Shown in pieces: positions 1 through 12,036 of a stretch of 64,000 nucleotides of DNA (position 1 is the first letter of the stretch; each line of letters begins with the position of its first letter). The translations under genes and the position numbers were made by a program. The notes beneath the pieces are model-generated. The model was not told the origin of the DNA, searched no databases, and saw nothing but the letters and a program-made list of their open reading frames with translations. This stretch comes from Elusimicrobiota bacterium. GTDB lineage: Bacteria; Elusimicrobiota; Elusimicrobia; UBA1565; JACRDR01. The stretch lies in contig JACQBA010000020.1 of the NCBI GenBank assembly GCA_016194745.1, positions 1 through 64,000 on the forward strand, in the 5' to 3' direction.

Positions 1-2348
<2,348 letters not shown>

Positions 2349-2358
<10 letters not shown>

Positions 2359-4661
2359 CCTCGATCCGGGATCAGATGGTGCGCGGGAGAATGCTCGCGC
2401 TTCTGGCCGCGTTCACCGCGCTGACTTTCGGCAACTGCGTCTACAACGGCCTCGTGGGCTTCGACGACAACATGATCCTCGAAGGGAATCCCGCGTTCAC
2501 GAACCGGCAGTCGCTCGAGCGCCAACTGGGACTCTCGGGCGCGACGTCCGCCGGCCTGCGCACGCGCCTTCAAGAGCTTCCGCGGACCGTGTTCCGCTTC
2601 GCCTTGAACCGGAACCTGCGCATCGCGAGCCACGCACTCGACGTGCGGCTTTTCGGCATGGACCTCCGTTGGCACCACCTCATGAACGTGGCATACCACC
2701 TGGCCGCGGCGTTCGCGGCGTTCGCCTTGGCCGAAGCGCTGCTCGCGGACGCGGCGGGCGCTTGGGTCGCGGCGCTCGTCTTTTCGCTCCATCCGCTTCA
2801 GACCGAGTCCGTCGCCTACCTGGCCGGGCGCCGGGACGTGCTCTCCGGGCTTCTCTATTTCACCGCGTTTCTCTTCTGGCTGAGGTTCCGGCAGACCGGG
2901 AGCCGGACCGAAGGAGTCCTGGCCGCAGCTGCGTTCGTCCTGGGGATGTCGGCGAAGGAAGCCGCCGCGACTTTGCCGCTCATGGTTTTGGCTCACGAGG
3001 CGTTGTCCAGATTCGAGACGCGCCGCGAGCCGGTCACCGCGTCCGGTCTCGCGCGCGAGGCGGCGGGCATCGTCCGGGAGCACGCATGGATCGCGGCATG
3101 CGTCGCGGCGGGCGGAGCCGCCTTGCTCGCGTGGATCGTGTCGCGCGGCCTGGTTCATCCTCTCGCGTCCACCCAGTCGACGCCCGAGCGCTCCCTGTTC
3201 TGGTATGGCGGCTCGCCCGCCGCGCATTGGGCGACGGTGCCGCGGCTACTCACGAACGCCCTGTGGCTCGTGGTCTGGCCCGCGTCCCTGCTTGCGGACT
3301 ACACGTTCAACGCGTTCCCGTGGTCCGCGTCGTTTCTCGACGCGCGAACGCTCGCGAGCCTGGTCGTCCTTGTGGCGATCGCGGCCGCGGCGTGGAGGGT
3401 GCTGCGACCCCATCCGCGGGCGCTGTTCGCGTGCGCGTGGGCCGTGATCGCGTACTTGCCGTATCTGCCGTGGGTCCCCACGTATCACAACCAGCAGGTG
3501 TTCGCAGAGCACTGGCTCTATGTTTCCTTGTTCGGGCCGGCGTTGCTCGCGGGCTACGCCGTCTCAAGGCTGAAGGACCGCTATCCCGCGCCGACGATGG
3601 CCGCGTGCGTTATCCTGGTCGCGGGGATGGCCGTTCGCTCCGCCGTCCGCAACCGCGACTGGCGCGACGACCTTTCGCTGTGGATGAAGACCGTCGCGAG
3701 CGCGCCGCAGTGCGTCCGCGCCCGCAACGGGCTCGGCATCACCTACTTCATGAGGAATCAATTGACCGAGGGCGCGAGGGAGTTTCAGCGCGCGATCGAG
3801 ATCGACGGCACGTGGTATCCTCCCTACTTCAATCTCGGACACCTGCTCTTGACGGGCGACCGGCCGAAGGAGGCCGAAGCCGCGCTGCAGCGCTCGATCG
3901 AGCTCTTCCCGGGCAACGCCGACGCCTGGGCGAACCTCGGCGCGGCCCTCCTGCTTCAGGGCCGGCCCCCGTCCGAAGTCGAGGCGATGTACAAGCAGCT
4001 GCACGCGCGCGGGGTCTCGAGCCCGCTCATGAACCACAACTCCGGCTCTCTTTTGGTTCTGCTCGGCGAGTATGACAAGGCGGAGCGCGTGTACCGCAAC
4101 GTGATCGCGGCGGCTCCGGACTTCGCGCTCGCGCGCACCAGTCTCGGCGCGCTGCTCGTCGAGACGGGCCGCCCCGAGGAGGCGGTGCGGGAACTCGAGG
4201 CCGCGCTCGCATTGGATCCCGATCAGTTGAGCGCCCGCGTGGCGCGCGGGGTCGCCTTCGGCAAGCTTCGGAGGACGGGTCCCGCTCTCGAGGAGCTGCG
4301 CCGAGCGGAGGCGATGGGGCTTCCGCCGCCGGTCGCGCGCATCTTGAACGCGGTCGTCCTGCGCGAGGCGGGGGAGTATCGCCGCTCGATCGATCTCCTG
4401 CACGCCGGCCCGGGCCTCCCCGAGCCCGAGGCGTCGTCGCAGCTCGGGCAGACGTACGCCGCCATGGGACACTTCGCCGAGGCGGAGCGCGCCTACAGGA
4501 AGGCTCTCTCGGCGTCGCCGTCCGCGCGCGACTACTATCTGTTGGCCGTCGTGCTGGAGAAGGGCCGCAAGCGAGTCGAAGCCGCGTCGGCGCTCAAGCG
4601 GGGTCTCGAGCTTTCGCCGCGTCATCAGCCGTCTTTGAAATTGCTTGAATCGTTGCGATGA
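2349..4661 (+). CDS. TMTC-like polytopic membrane protein with C-terminal TPR repeats
   Basis: The first ~430 residues are strongly hydrophobic with many predicted membrane helices and contain the phrase [16 protein letters not shown] (near base 2790), a hallmark of the bacterial relatives of TMTC proteins, which are GT-C-fold mannosyltransferase-like. An early DDN stretch after the first helix is also typical. From about residue 455 to the end there are tandem tetratricopeptide repeats, for example [19 protein letters not shown]. The family is thought to act in glycan transfer at the membrane with TPRs presenting partners; the substrate is unknown. The start is uncertain: ATG at 2349 overlaps the upstream stop, and ATGs at 2376 and 2391 are also in frame. 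None has a good ribosome binding site. The next gene overlaps its stop codon region, suggesting co-transcription. Confidence 0.8.
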
Positions 4662-4672
4662 ACGGAGGCCGC

Positions 4673-5206
4673 ATGAATAGGAATCTCGGAGGCATTATCG
4701 CGATCGGGCTCGTCTCCGCGCTCGCGGTGTCGACCGCCCCGGCGCAGCAGTCCCCGGCGGGGGTCCTCGCGGGGAAAAAGATCGCGATCCTCGTCGTCCA
4801 GGAAGCGATCGGCGGCCAAGGATCGGGGCGCTTCTACACGGCGGTCAAGTTCGCGAAGCAGTTCAAGAAGGCGGGCGCGGAGGTCCAGATGCTGTTCGAG
4901 GGGGGCGGCGTCCAATGGCTCTCTCTCCGCGACGCCGAGGAGGTCGTGCCCCCGGACAAGGACGGCAAGCTCCCGACCAAAGGCCCGCGTTGGGGACCCC
5001 ATCTTACGCACATCCAACGGGCCGAAGAGAAGCTGGGCGAGCTCAAGGCGGCGGGTATCGCGGTGCGCGCCTCGGCGAGCGCGAGCCAGCATTTCAAGAT
5101 GAAGGACAAGCTGAAGGGCCAAAACGTCCGGCATTTCGACGACGTCGGCGCTCCGGACGAACTGCCTCAGTTGATTGCGCAAGGCTATCAAATACTCGTC
5201 TTCTGA
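4673..5206 (+). CDS. Secreted DsrE/DsrF-like protein
   Basis: This 177-residue product starts with a clear signal peptide (basic MNRN, hydrophobic core, cleavage near AQQ). The mature part looks like a DsrE-type fold: KKIAILVV at the first strand, a FYTAVKFAKQF helix, AEVQMLFEGGGV, and a terminal GYQILVF strand. DsrE proteins often carry sulfur on a conserved cysteine; here the corresponding stretch reads RASASASQHF and has no cysteine, so sulfur transfer is doubtful. GGAGG at 4664-4668 supports the ATG at 4673. An in-frame ATG at 4658, overlapping the previous stop, is the alternative. The following gene begins inside its 3' end. Confidence 0.65.
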   Translation: MNRNLGGIIAIGLVSALAVSTAPAQQSPAGVLAGKKIAILVVQEAIGGQGSGRFYTAVKFAKQFKKAGAEVQMLFEGGGVQWLSLRDAEEVVPPDKDGKLPTKGPRWGPHLTHIQRAEEKLGELKAAGIAVRASASASQHFKMKDKLKGQNVRHFDDVGAPDELPQLIAQGYQILVF

Positions 5207-6764
5207 CCGCGCCGGCGTCCCGGCTTGGCTGATCGCGGCGGTCCCGGCGCTCGCGGGCGGCGCGCTCATCGCCGCGTTCGCGCTGAACCGGCGGTTCCTC
5301 GCCTATGGCGTCGAAACGGATTTTCTGTGGCGGTTCGTGCCGGAAGCCGAGCGCTTCCTGCGGGGGCAGCCGCTCCTGTTGGATACGCACCCGCCGCTCT
5401 ACTCCCTCGCGATCGCGGCGCTGCATCGGCTCGGTGCGGGATGGGAGAAGGGAGCATTCCTCCTATCCTTCGCTTCGGCCGTCGCCCTCCTCGCGGCGTC
5501 ATGGTCTCTTTGGAAGAAGTCGCTCGGCGCGTGGACGGCTTGGGGAGGATTCCTCGCGCTCGCGGCGTCGCCGGTGTTTCTCGAGCTGTCCGCTAGCGCG
5601 TCCTCGGACATGTTCTTCGCGGCGCTCTACTGGTCCGCCGCGCTGGCGTTGTGGAACGCCGGCGAGAGCGGATCGCGCCGCGCGTGGATCGCGAGCGGTC
5701 TTATGATCGGAGCGGCATTCCTCAGCCGCGCGAACGCGCTGACGCTCGCGGTATTGCTCGCGCTGCCGTGGGCGGAGCCGGGCCGCGACGCGCCGGCGAA
5801 GCGCCGCGGCCTGCTTTTCCTGTTGGGCGCTTTCCTCATCCCGCTGATCGCGTGGGCGGCGTACGCGGCGTACAGTCGCTCGCCGCTCTTGCCGAGCCGA
5901 CTGCCCGACCTCGTGGCGCAGACCTATTTCACGCCGGGAGCGGACCGCATCAGCGGCGACGGGCTCTCGCCGGTCGCGGGCCGCTATTCCTCGGTCGCGT
6001 CGGTCGTGGCGTCGCAGCCGAGGCGCGTCGCGGCGATCTACGCCGTCGACCTCCTCTACGCGCTCGCGGAGCTCCCGCTGCTCGCGGCCTTTCCGTTCAA
6101 CCTCCTGATCCTGCCGGGGCTCGCGTTTCTCGTGGCCGCGGTCCGCCGCTCGAGTCGCCCGAGGTTCTGGACCCTCTTCTTCTGCTCGGCGGCGCTCCAG
6201 ATCGCGCTGCTCAATGTGAAGGCGTACGAGCCGAGGTTCTATCTGTTCCTGGTCCCCGTGCTGGGGGCGGGGGCCGGACTGTGCGCCGAGAGGGCGCGGC
6301 GCGCGCTTCCGGCATTCTTGGGCAAGGACTGGGTGCTTCTCGCGCTGCCGGGACTCCTCGCGGTGCTGCTCGCCGGAGCCGGGTTCCGCGGATCGGCGCG
6401 CCTGGCGTGGAGCTCTCTCCATGCTCAAGACGAGGAGCTCGGCGAGGCGGTCGCCGCGCTGCGCTCGGCGGTGCCGCCCGGGGCGGCCGTCGTCGCTCGA
6501 AAGCCGCACGTGCCGTTCTACTTGGGCCGCAGGAGCGAGCTCTTTCCCGCGGCCGACTCGATGGAGCGGCTGCGCGAGACGCTCTTGCCCCTCTCCGCTT
6601 CCGGCCCGCTCTACCTCTATTACGGCGACGCCGAAGCGTCCTCTCGGCCGGCGCTCGCGGGGCTCCGGGACCGCGAGGCGACTCCGCCGCCCTGGCTGCG
6701 CCGCGTCGCGGCCGGCGGCGCCGCCGGCGGCTGGGCGCTCTACGAGTTCGTCCCGTCCCGGTAG
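5175..6764 (+). CDS. GT-C family membrane glycosyltransferase (PMT/ArnT-like)
   Basis: The 529-residue protein has about ten membrane segments. It shows the first-loop acidic region after helix 1 (YGVETDFLWRFVPEAERFL) and a following DTHPPLYSL, matching the PMT_2/ArnT organisation in which an acidic residue in periplasmic loop 1 is catalytic and the donor is a polyprenyl-phosphate sugar. The C-terminal ~120 residues form a soluble domain. The only plausible start is TTG at 5175, 32 nt inside the upstream gene, which implies translational coupling. Acceptor and sugar cannot be told from sequence. A second GT-C protein of different sequence lies at 20828-22192. Confidence 0.75.
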   Translation: MRKAIKYSSSDRAGVPAWLIAAVPALAGGALIAAFALNRRFLAYGVETDFLWRFVPEAERFLRGQPLLLDTHPPLYSLAIAALHRLGAGWEKGAFLLSFASAVALLAASWSLWKKSLGAWTAWGGFLALAASPVFLELSASASSDMFFAALYWSAALALWNAGESGSRRAWIASGLMIGAAFLSRANALTLAVLLALPWAEPGRDAPAKRRGLLFLLGAFLIPLIAWAAYAAYSRSPLLPSRLPDLVAQTYFTPGADRISGDGLSPVAGRYSSVASVVASQPRRVAAIYAVDLLYALAELPLLAAFPFNLLILPGLAFLVAAVRRSSRPRFWTLFFCSAALQIALLNVKAYEPRFYLFLVPVLGAGAGLCAERARRALPAFLGKDWVLLALPGLLAVLLAGAGFRGSARLAWSSLHAQDEELGEAVAALRSAVPPGAAVVARKPHVPFYLGRRSELFPAADSMERLRETLLPLSASGPLYLYYGDAEASSRPALAGLRDREATPPPWLRRVAAGGAAGGWALYEFVPSR

Positions 6765-6791
6765 CCCGTCGTCGGGCGCCGCTCGATATTG

Positions 6792-6797
6792 TACACT
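6792..6797 (+). promoter_or_regulatory. -10 box (TACACT) 6 nt before GTG start
   Basis: TACACT is followed by six bases and then GTG at 6804. This places the transcription start at or next to the start codon, as in leaderless genes. No convincing -35 box was seen. Confidence 0.5.
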
Positions 6798-6803
6798 CGA
6801 CGC

Positions 6804-8039
6804 GTGAGCCCCTCCGCGACCGCCGCCGTCGGCGTCGAAGCCAACCGCGCGCTCGCGTGGGAGGAGTTCCAGGCGGGCGCCCTCTCTCTCCGCAGCCGCC
6901 CCTTCAAAGCCTCCATCGAGATCACGCGCAACTGCAACTACAAGTGCATCATGTGCGCGCAGTCGTGGAACCCGCTGTACGCCCGGTATAATCCGGCGTT
7001 CAACATGAAGCCCGCGACGTTCCGGAAGATCGCGCACGAGCTCTTCCCGAGCCTCGAGTACGCGCACCTGCAGGGCTACGGGGAGACGGTGATCTCGCCG
7101 CACTGGCCCGAGATCCTCGAGATGTGCCGGCCCTACGAGGGCAAGGTGCGCTTCGGCCTCGTGACGAACCTGAGCCGCCGCGACCCGGCGATGTGGCGGC
7201 GCATGGTCGAGATGGGGTTCGCGATCATCTTCTCCTGCGACGGCGCCACGGCGGAGACCTTCGAGAAGATCCGCGTCGGCGGGGACTTCTCGCATATCCT
7301 CGAGAACCTGGAGGTGATCCGGCGCGCGCGCGCGGAGTTCCCCGGGCGCGGGCTCCTCGATTTCCACATGACGCTCCAACGGCTCAACTACCGCGAGATG
7401 CCGGGGATGGTCGACCTGGCCGCGCGCTTCGGCGCCGACCGCGTCACCTTCGCGAGCGTCAAGGGGAACGGTGCCGTGGGGTATCACCTAGGCCGCGCCG
7501 CTTCTTGGGTGCGCGAGGGGAAGCTCGACTGGCGGGCGATCGCGTCGATGGGCCGCGCCGCGCTGCGCCTCGTCCAACTCAATCCGCGTCAGCTCCTGCG
7601 TCCGGGCACGGTCGGGGTCTCGATCTACGACGTCCCGAAGGGGCGACTCCTTGAGGCAAAGCGCGCCGCGCAGGAACGCTCGCGCGCTACCGGCATGCCC
7701 CTCGTATTCGAAGACAGCTACCTTTTGGAGCTCGGAGAGGAGACGGGTGGCCGGATTCCTGATCTCGCCGCGGGTATCGAGGGGAGCGTCCAAGTCGCCC
7801 GCCATCAGAAGTGCTTCAAGCCCTACTCCTACGTCGTCATCAACTACAAGGGCGACGTCGGACTCTGCAACCATTTGATCAAGGACGAAAGCTGGAAGCA
7901 GATGGGGAGCCTCGAGGAGTCGACGTTCGAGGAGATCTGGAACTCGGCCGCTTACCGCGAGATGCGCGAGAAGCTCCTGAACGCGCGGCCGGACAATCCT
8001 TCGTGCCGCTGGTGCTTCGCGCATCGGATGGCGGACTAG
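6804..8039 (+). CDS. Radical SAM/SPASM domain protein, copy 1
   Basis: This 411-residue enzyme has the radical SAM cluster motif CNYKCIMC (C-x3-C-x2-C) about 45 residues in, followed by the barrel sequence LEYAHLQGYGE and FSCDGAT. A C-terminal SPASM region has cysteines in CFKPYSYVV, GLCNH and CRWCF that would bind auxiliary Fe-S clusters. SPASM enzymes modify peptides, cofactors or sugars; the substrate here is unknown. The start GTG 6804 is chosen because of the -10 box six bases upstream. The next gene begins on the last base of its stop codon and is a close paralogue, so the pair arose by tandem duplication. No short precursor peptide gene was found beside it, so a RiPP role is not demonstrated. 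Confidence 0.85.
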   Translation: MSPSATAAVGVEANRALAWEEFQAGALSLRSRPFKASIEITRNCNYKCIMCAQSWNPLYARYNPAFNMKPATFRKIAHELFPSLEYAHLQGYGETVISPHWPEILEMCRPYEGKVRFGLVTNLSRRDPAMWRRMVEMGFAIIFSCDGATAETFEKIRVGGDFSHILENLEVIRRARAEFPGRGLLDFHMTLQRLNYREMPGMVDLAARFGADRVTFASVKGNGAVGYHLGRAASWVREGKLDWRAIASMGRAALRLVQLNPRQLLRPGTVGVSIYDVPKGRLLEAKRAAQERSRATGMPLVFEDSYLLELGEETGGRIPDLAAGIEGSVQVARHQKCFKPYSYVVINYKGDVGLCNHLIKDESWKQMGSLEESTFEEIWNSAAYREMREKLLNARPDNPSCRWCFAHRMAD

Positions 8040-9247
8040 TGCCTGTTTCGGGGACGCTCTCGCTCGAGGAGAACCGCGCGCGCGCGTGGGAGGGATTTCT
8101 CGCGCGCGGCGCGGCGCTCGACTCGCGGCCCTTCAAGGCCTCCTTCGAGATCACCCGAAACTGCAACTTCAAATGCGTCATGTGCGCGCAGTCGTGGTCG
8201 CCCCGGTACGCGCGCTACGATCCGGCGCTCAACATGGACCCGGCGCTGTTTTCCCGCGTCCTCTCCGAGCTCGCGCCGACGCTCGAGTACGCCCATCTAC
8301 AGGGGTTCGGCGAGTCGACCGTCTCGCCCCACTGGCCGGAGATCGTGGAGGCCTGCCGCCCCTACGCGGGCCGCGTGCGCTTCGGCCTCGTCACGAACTT
8401 GAGCCGAAAGGACCCCGAGATGTGGCGGCGCCTCGTCGAGCGGGACTTCACGATCATTTTCTCCTGCGACGGCGCGACGAAAGAGACGACCGAGACGATC
8501 CGCGTCGGCGCGGACTTTGGCCAAATGCTCGAAAACCTCCGCGTCATCCAAAACGCGCGCCGCGAGCTGAGTCGCGGCCGCCTGTACTTCTATTCGGTCG
8601 TACAGCGCCTCAACTACCGCGAGCTGCCCGCGTTGGTCGACCTCGCGGCCCGCGTCGAGGCGGACCGCATCACCTTCACGGGCGTCAGCGGCGACCCGTT
8701 CCTTCCCGCCGTCGCGTGGAAGACGGGCGGGCCGGTGTTCACCCGGGCCCGAAAACTATACTCCTCCGCTCTCAAGTTCGCCGGTGTGAGACCGCGGCAG
8801 GCGCCGCGCCGCGGTACGCCGCTCGGTTTGGACGGCGTGTCCGAACGCGAACTCGCGGCGCTGCGGGAGGACGCGTTGTCGCGCGCGAAGGCGTCCGGCG
8901 TCCGCGTCGTGCTGAGCGACGCGCGGCTCGCGGGCGGCGTCCCGAAGGCCCCGGCGCTCGACTCGATGCCTGCCGGCGAGGCGATCGCCGAGTCCATCCG
9001 GGTGGCCGCGCACGGCCGCTGTTTCAAGCCGCATCACTACGTCGCGATCGGCTACAACGGGGACGTCGGCACCTGCAATTATTTAGCGGGCGATGACGCC
9101 GTCCTTCCCGTCGGCAACTTGAGCCGCTCGTCTTTCGAAGATATCTGGAACTCGCCCGAATATCAATCGATCCGGCGTGCGCTAAGCGCCGGACGGCCAG
9201 ACAACGACGGCTGCCGCTGGTGCTTCGAGCGGAGGATCGGCGAATGA
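8039..9247 (+). CDS. Radical SAM/SPASM domain protein, copy 2
   Basis: The product has 402 residues and is co-linear with the upstream enzyme. It shares RPFKAS-EITRNCN-KC-MCAQSW, the AHLQG-GE and SPHWPEI stretches, and GLVTNLSR, with cluster motif CNFKCVMC and SPASM cysteines in GRCFKPHHY, GTCNY and CRWCF. Start GTG 8039 shares its G with the preceding TAG stop. The middle to late part (about residues 220-330) is the most divergent from copy 1, which would be the region expected to read different substrates. Catalytic type is certain from the motifs; reaction unknown. Confidence 0.85.
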   Translation: MPVSGTLSLEENRARAWEGFLARGAALDSRPFKASFEITRNCNFKCVMCAQSWSPRYARYDPALNMDPALFSRVLSELAPTLEYAHLQGFGESTVSPHWPEIVEACRPYAGRVRFGLVTNLSRKDPEMWRRLVERDFTIIFSCDGATKETTETIRVGADFGQMLENLRVIQNARRELSRGRLYFYSVVQRLNYRELPALVDLAARVEADRITFTGVSGDPFLPAVAWKTGGPVFTRARKLYSSALKFAGVRPRQAPRRGTPLGLDGVSERELAALREDALSRAKASGVRVVLSDARLAGGVPKAPALDSMPAGEAIAESIRVAAHGRCFKPHHYVAIGYNGDVGTCNYLAGDDAVLPVGNLSRSSFEDIWNSPEYQSIRRALSAGRPDNDGCRWCFERRIGE

Positions 9248-10128
9248 AGTGCCGCGTCGAAGGGGGGGAGATCGTCACGGACTCGCTCGAGTTCTTCCTC
9301 GCCGACACCTGCAACTTGGCCTGCGAGCACTGCGCGTCCTCGGCGCCGCTCGTCAAGAAGGCGAACTTTCCGGATTTGCTCGAGTTCAAGGAAAGCTTGG
9401 CGCTGCTCCGCCGCGTGATGCGCTCCAAGCAGATCAAGTTCCTGGGCGGGGAGCCGCTCCTCAACAAGGACATCGCCAAGTTCCTCGCCGCGGCCAAGGC
9501 GTCCGGCATGTTCGAGCGCGTCCGCGTCACGACGAACGGCCTCCTCTTGGATCGCATGGGCGAGGAGTTCTGGCACAACGTCGACGTCGTCGAGGTCTCC
9601 CGCTACCGCTCGGGGGAGAACGCGCTCGCCGACGCCCCGGTGACCCGGATTCGCGAGACGGCTTTCCGCCTCGGCAAGAAGCTCGAAGTCGTCGAAAAAC
9701 CCGAGTTTTTCGCCGCCGTGGTCGACGAGCGGATCCCGGACCCGGAGACCGTCGCCCGCGTCTACGCCGACTGCGGAGAGGCCCACCGGGCCCCCTGCCA
9801 TACGCTATATAAAGGAAAGCTCTACCGCTGTTCCCGGGTCCATACGCTCGACCTGCGCCTGTCGGCCCGCGGCGTGCCCCACGCCCCGTTCACCGACGTG
9901 GACGGCCTGGCCATAGGCCCCGGCCTGAGCGCGGACGCGGTGCGGGTTTACCTCGAGTCGCCCGAGCCCTTGAATGCCTGCAGCTTCTGCCTCGGGACGA
10001 GCGGCCGCTGGCTTGCGCAGCGGCAGCTCTCCGAGAAGCCGGGGAAGAAAGTGGCCTTCTCTCCCGATCTCCTCCAACAGGCGCCCGGGCTGCTCCGCCG
10101 CATGCGCGAGCGAGTGCTGGCCCGCTGA
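9244..10128 (+). CDS. Radical SAM protein with SPASM-like C-terminus, divergent third copy
   Basis: The 294-residue product starts at an ATG overlapping the previous TGA (ATGA), so it is co-translated with the two SPASM enzymes. The motif CNLACEHC lies near residue 22. KFLGGEPLLNKD is the GGE motif that contacts the SAM amino group, and VRVTTNGLLLD follows. C-terminal cysteines occur in APCHTLYKGKLYRC and CSFCLG. It is shorter and clearly different from copies 1 and 2, closer to general MoaA/SPASM proteins. The three enzymes probably act in one pathway; the product is unknown. Confidence 0.8.
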   Translation: MKCRVEGGEIVTDSLEFFLADTCNLACEHCASSAPLVKKANFPDLLEFKESLALLRRVMRSKQIKFLGGEPLLNKDIAKFLAAAKASGMFERVRVTTNGLLLDRMGEEFWHNVDVVEVSRYRSGENALADAPVTRIRETAFRLGKKLEVVEKPEFFAAVVDERIPDPETVARVYADCGEAHRAPCHTLYKGKLYRCSRVHTLDLRLSARGVPHAPFTDVDGLAIGPGLSADAVRVYLESPEPLNACSFCLGTSGRWLAQRQLSEKPGKKVAFSPDLLQQAPGLLRRMRERVLAR

Positions 10129-10129
10129 C

Positions 10130-11932
10130 GTGGCGATCTTCCTCAGCTGCCAAGATATCTCGAAGAGCTACGGGGTGCGGCCGCTGTTCGAACGCTTGTC
10201 CTTCGGCCTCTTCGAGGGAGAGCGCACGGGACTCATCGGTCCCAACGGAACGGGAAAATCGACCTTGCTCAAGATCCTCGCGGGACTTGAGACCGTCGAT
10301 GGCGGCACGCTCTCGGTCCGGCGCGGGCTGAAAGTCGGCTACTTGCCGCAGCAGGACCGCTTCGACGAAGCCCCCGAGGCGCGGACGGTGCGCGAGGAGA
10401 TCGTGGAGGCGCTGCAGGGGTCGGGCCTTCAGGATTACGAGGTCGACCTCAAGGCGGAGGAGGGCCTCGCCGCGGCCGGCTTCAAGCACCCCGAGCAGCC
10501 GGTCAACTCCTTGTCAGGCGGGTGGAGGAAGCGCCTCGCGGTCCTGTCCCAAGTGGTGCGCGAGCCGGACCTTCTCCTCTTCGACGAGCCGACGAACCAT
10601 CTCGATCTGGAGGGAGTGTTGTGGCTCGAGAGCTTCCTGACAAGCGTCAAATTCTCCTTCCTCGTCGTCACGCACGACCGCCGCTTCCTCGAGCGCGTCA
10701 CCAACCGCGTGATCGAGCTCAACAAGCGCTATCCCGAGGGCCATTTCAGCTCCGCCGGAAACTACAGCGCCTTCCTCGAAAATCGCGAGACGCTCTTCGC
10801 CGCGCAAGCCTCCCGCGAGGATTCGGTGAGGAACATCGTCCGCGGCGAGATCGAGTGGCTGCGCAAAGGCCCCAAGGCGCGCACGACGAAGCAAAAGGCA
10901 CGCATCGACCGCGCGGGCGAGCTGATGGAGGATTTGTCCGAGCTGAAATACCGCAACGCCCAGACCCGCGCCGCCGACATCGATTTTACCGCCAGCGAAC
11001 GCCAGACTCGTCGGCTCATCGACGCCTCGCGCGTCGTCGTCTCGCGCGGCGGCCGCCGGCTATTTGGCCCGCTCGACTTGACCCTATTTCCCGGCGACAA
11101 GCTCGGGCTCCTCGGAGAGAACGGGAGCGGCAAGAGCACCTTGCTCAAGGTGCTCTCGGGCGAGCTCTCGCCCGATTCGGGGGCGCTCAAGATCGCGGAG
11201 AAGCTCCAGATCGTGACCTTCGACCAGCACCGGGACCAGCTCGATCTCGACATGACGTTGAAGCGCGCCCTCTGCGGCAACGGGGAGCACGTCCATTACC
11301 AGGGCCGCGCCGTCCACGTCGCGGGCTGGGCGTCGCGCTTCCTGTTTCGCGCTGAGCAGCTTGAGTTCCCCGTGCGGCGTCTGTCGGGCGGCGAGCAGGC
11401 GCGCGTGCTCATCGCGCGGCTGATGCTCAAGCCCGCCGACGTCCTCTTCCTGGACGAGCCGACCAACGACCTCGATCTGCAGTCGCTCGAGGTCTTGGAG
11501 CAGAACATGCTCGATTTCCCGGGCGCCTTGATCCTGGTCACTCACGACCGCTACCTGCTCGACCGCGTGAGCAAGCGCGTCCTCGCCTTGGACGGAAAAG
11601 GCGAGGCCCGCTTCTTCGCCGATCTCTCGCAGTGGGAGGACTGGCGGGCGGAGCAGGGGGGCGACTCCCCGCGCGTGCCGCGCGGCGAGACGCCGGCCGC
11701 CGCCCCCAAGGTCCCGCTCACGCAGAAGGAATACAAGGAGCTGAAAAACATGGAGACCGCGATCCACTCGGCCGAGGCGGAGACCGAACGCGCCCGCGCC
11801 GCCTTGGAGGACCCCGCCGTGGCCTCCGACGCGGCCGAGCTCGCCAAGCGCCACGACGCCCTCGAGGCCGCGCGCCTCAAAGTGGAGAATCTATTTAAGC
11901 GTTGGGAAGAGTTGGACGCCCGCCGGAGCTGA
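10130..11932 (+). CDS. uup: ABC-F family ATPase, Uup-like
   Basis: Two ABC ATPase domains lie in one 600-residue chain without membrane segments. The first Walker A is GPNGTGKST at residues 37-45, with LSGGW signature and LLLFDEPTNHLD Walker B. The second is GENGSGKST at 329-337, with LSGGEQ and VLFLDEPTNDLD. The charged linker between domains (TKQKARIDRAGELMEDL) is the P-site tRNA interaction motif region of ABC-F proteins. A C-terminal coiled coil of about 70 residues (EYKELKNMETAIHSAE and on) matches the Uup subfamily, which acts on ribosomes and is linked to branched DNA intermediates in E. coli. GTG 10130 follows the upstream TGA by one base. The Uup assignment within ABC-F rests on the coiled-coil tail. 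Confidence 0.85.
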   Translation: MAIFLSCQDISKSYGVRPLFERLSFGLFEGERTGLIGPNGTGKSTLLKILAGLETVDGGTLSVRRGLKVGYLPQQDRFDEAPEARTVREEIVEALQGSGLQDYEVDLKAEEGLAAAGFKHPEQPVNSLSGGWRKRLAVLSQVVREPDLLLFDEPTNHLDLEGVLWLESFLTSVKFSFLVVTHDRRFLERVTNRVIELNKRYPEGHFSSAGNYSAFLENRETLFAAQASREDSVRNIVRGEIEWLRKGPKARTTKQKARIDRAGELMEDLSELKYRNAQTRAADIDFTASERQTRRLIDASRVVVSRGGRRLFGPLDLTLFPGDKLGLLGENGSGKSTLLKVLSGELSPDSGALKIAEKLQIVTFDQHRDQLDLDMTLKRALCGNGEHVHYQGRAVHVAGWASRFLFRAEQLEFPVRRLSGGEQARVLIARLMLKPADVLFLDEPTNDLDLQSLEVLEQNMLDFPGALILVTHDRYLLDRVSKRVLALDGKGEARFFADLSQWEDWRAEQGGDSPRVPRGETPAAAPKVPLTQKEYKELKNMETAIHSAEAETERARAALEDPAVASDAAELAKRHDALEAARLKVENLFKRWEELDARRS

Positions 11933-11973
11933 CGCGCGGAAAGCGTCCCGCTGAGTTGCCCCGCGAACTACAC

Positions 11974-11999
11974 ATTTAGACGTACCGATACGTGTAAAT
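11974..11999. terminator. Hairpin between convergent genes
   Basis: Arms ATTTAGACGTA and TACGTGTAAAT pair at 10 of 11 positions around a CCGA loop, in the 104-nt gap between the convergent uup-like gene and the glycosyltransferase. There is no long T-run, so it may be a bidirectional terminator or only a stem that protects the 3' ends. Confidence 0.4.
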
Positions 12000-12036
12000 C
12001 TGCGTCCATATTCCCTGCGGTTTTCGAGAGGCGGGT

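Noticed and set aside
4658..4672. Earlier ATG for the DsrE-like gene
   Set aside because: The GGAGG lies between the two ATGs and serves the later one, which also gives a better signal peptide.
5499..7487. Minus-strand 662-codon open frame
   Set aside because: Antisense shadow of the GT-C and SPASM genes; Arg/Glu-rich, no recognisable motif.
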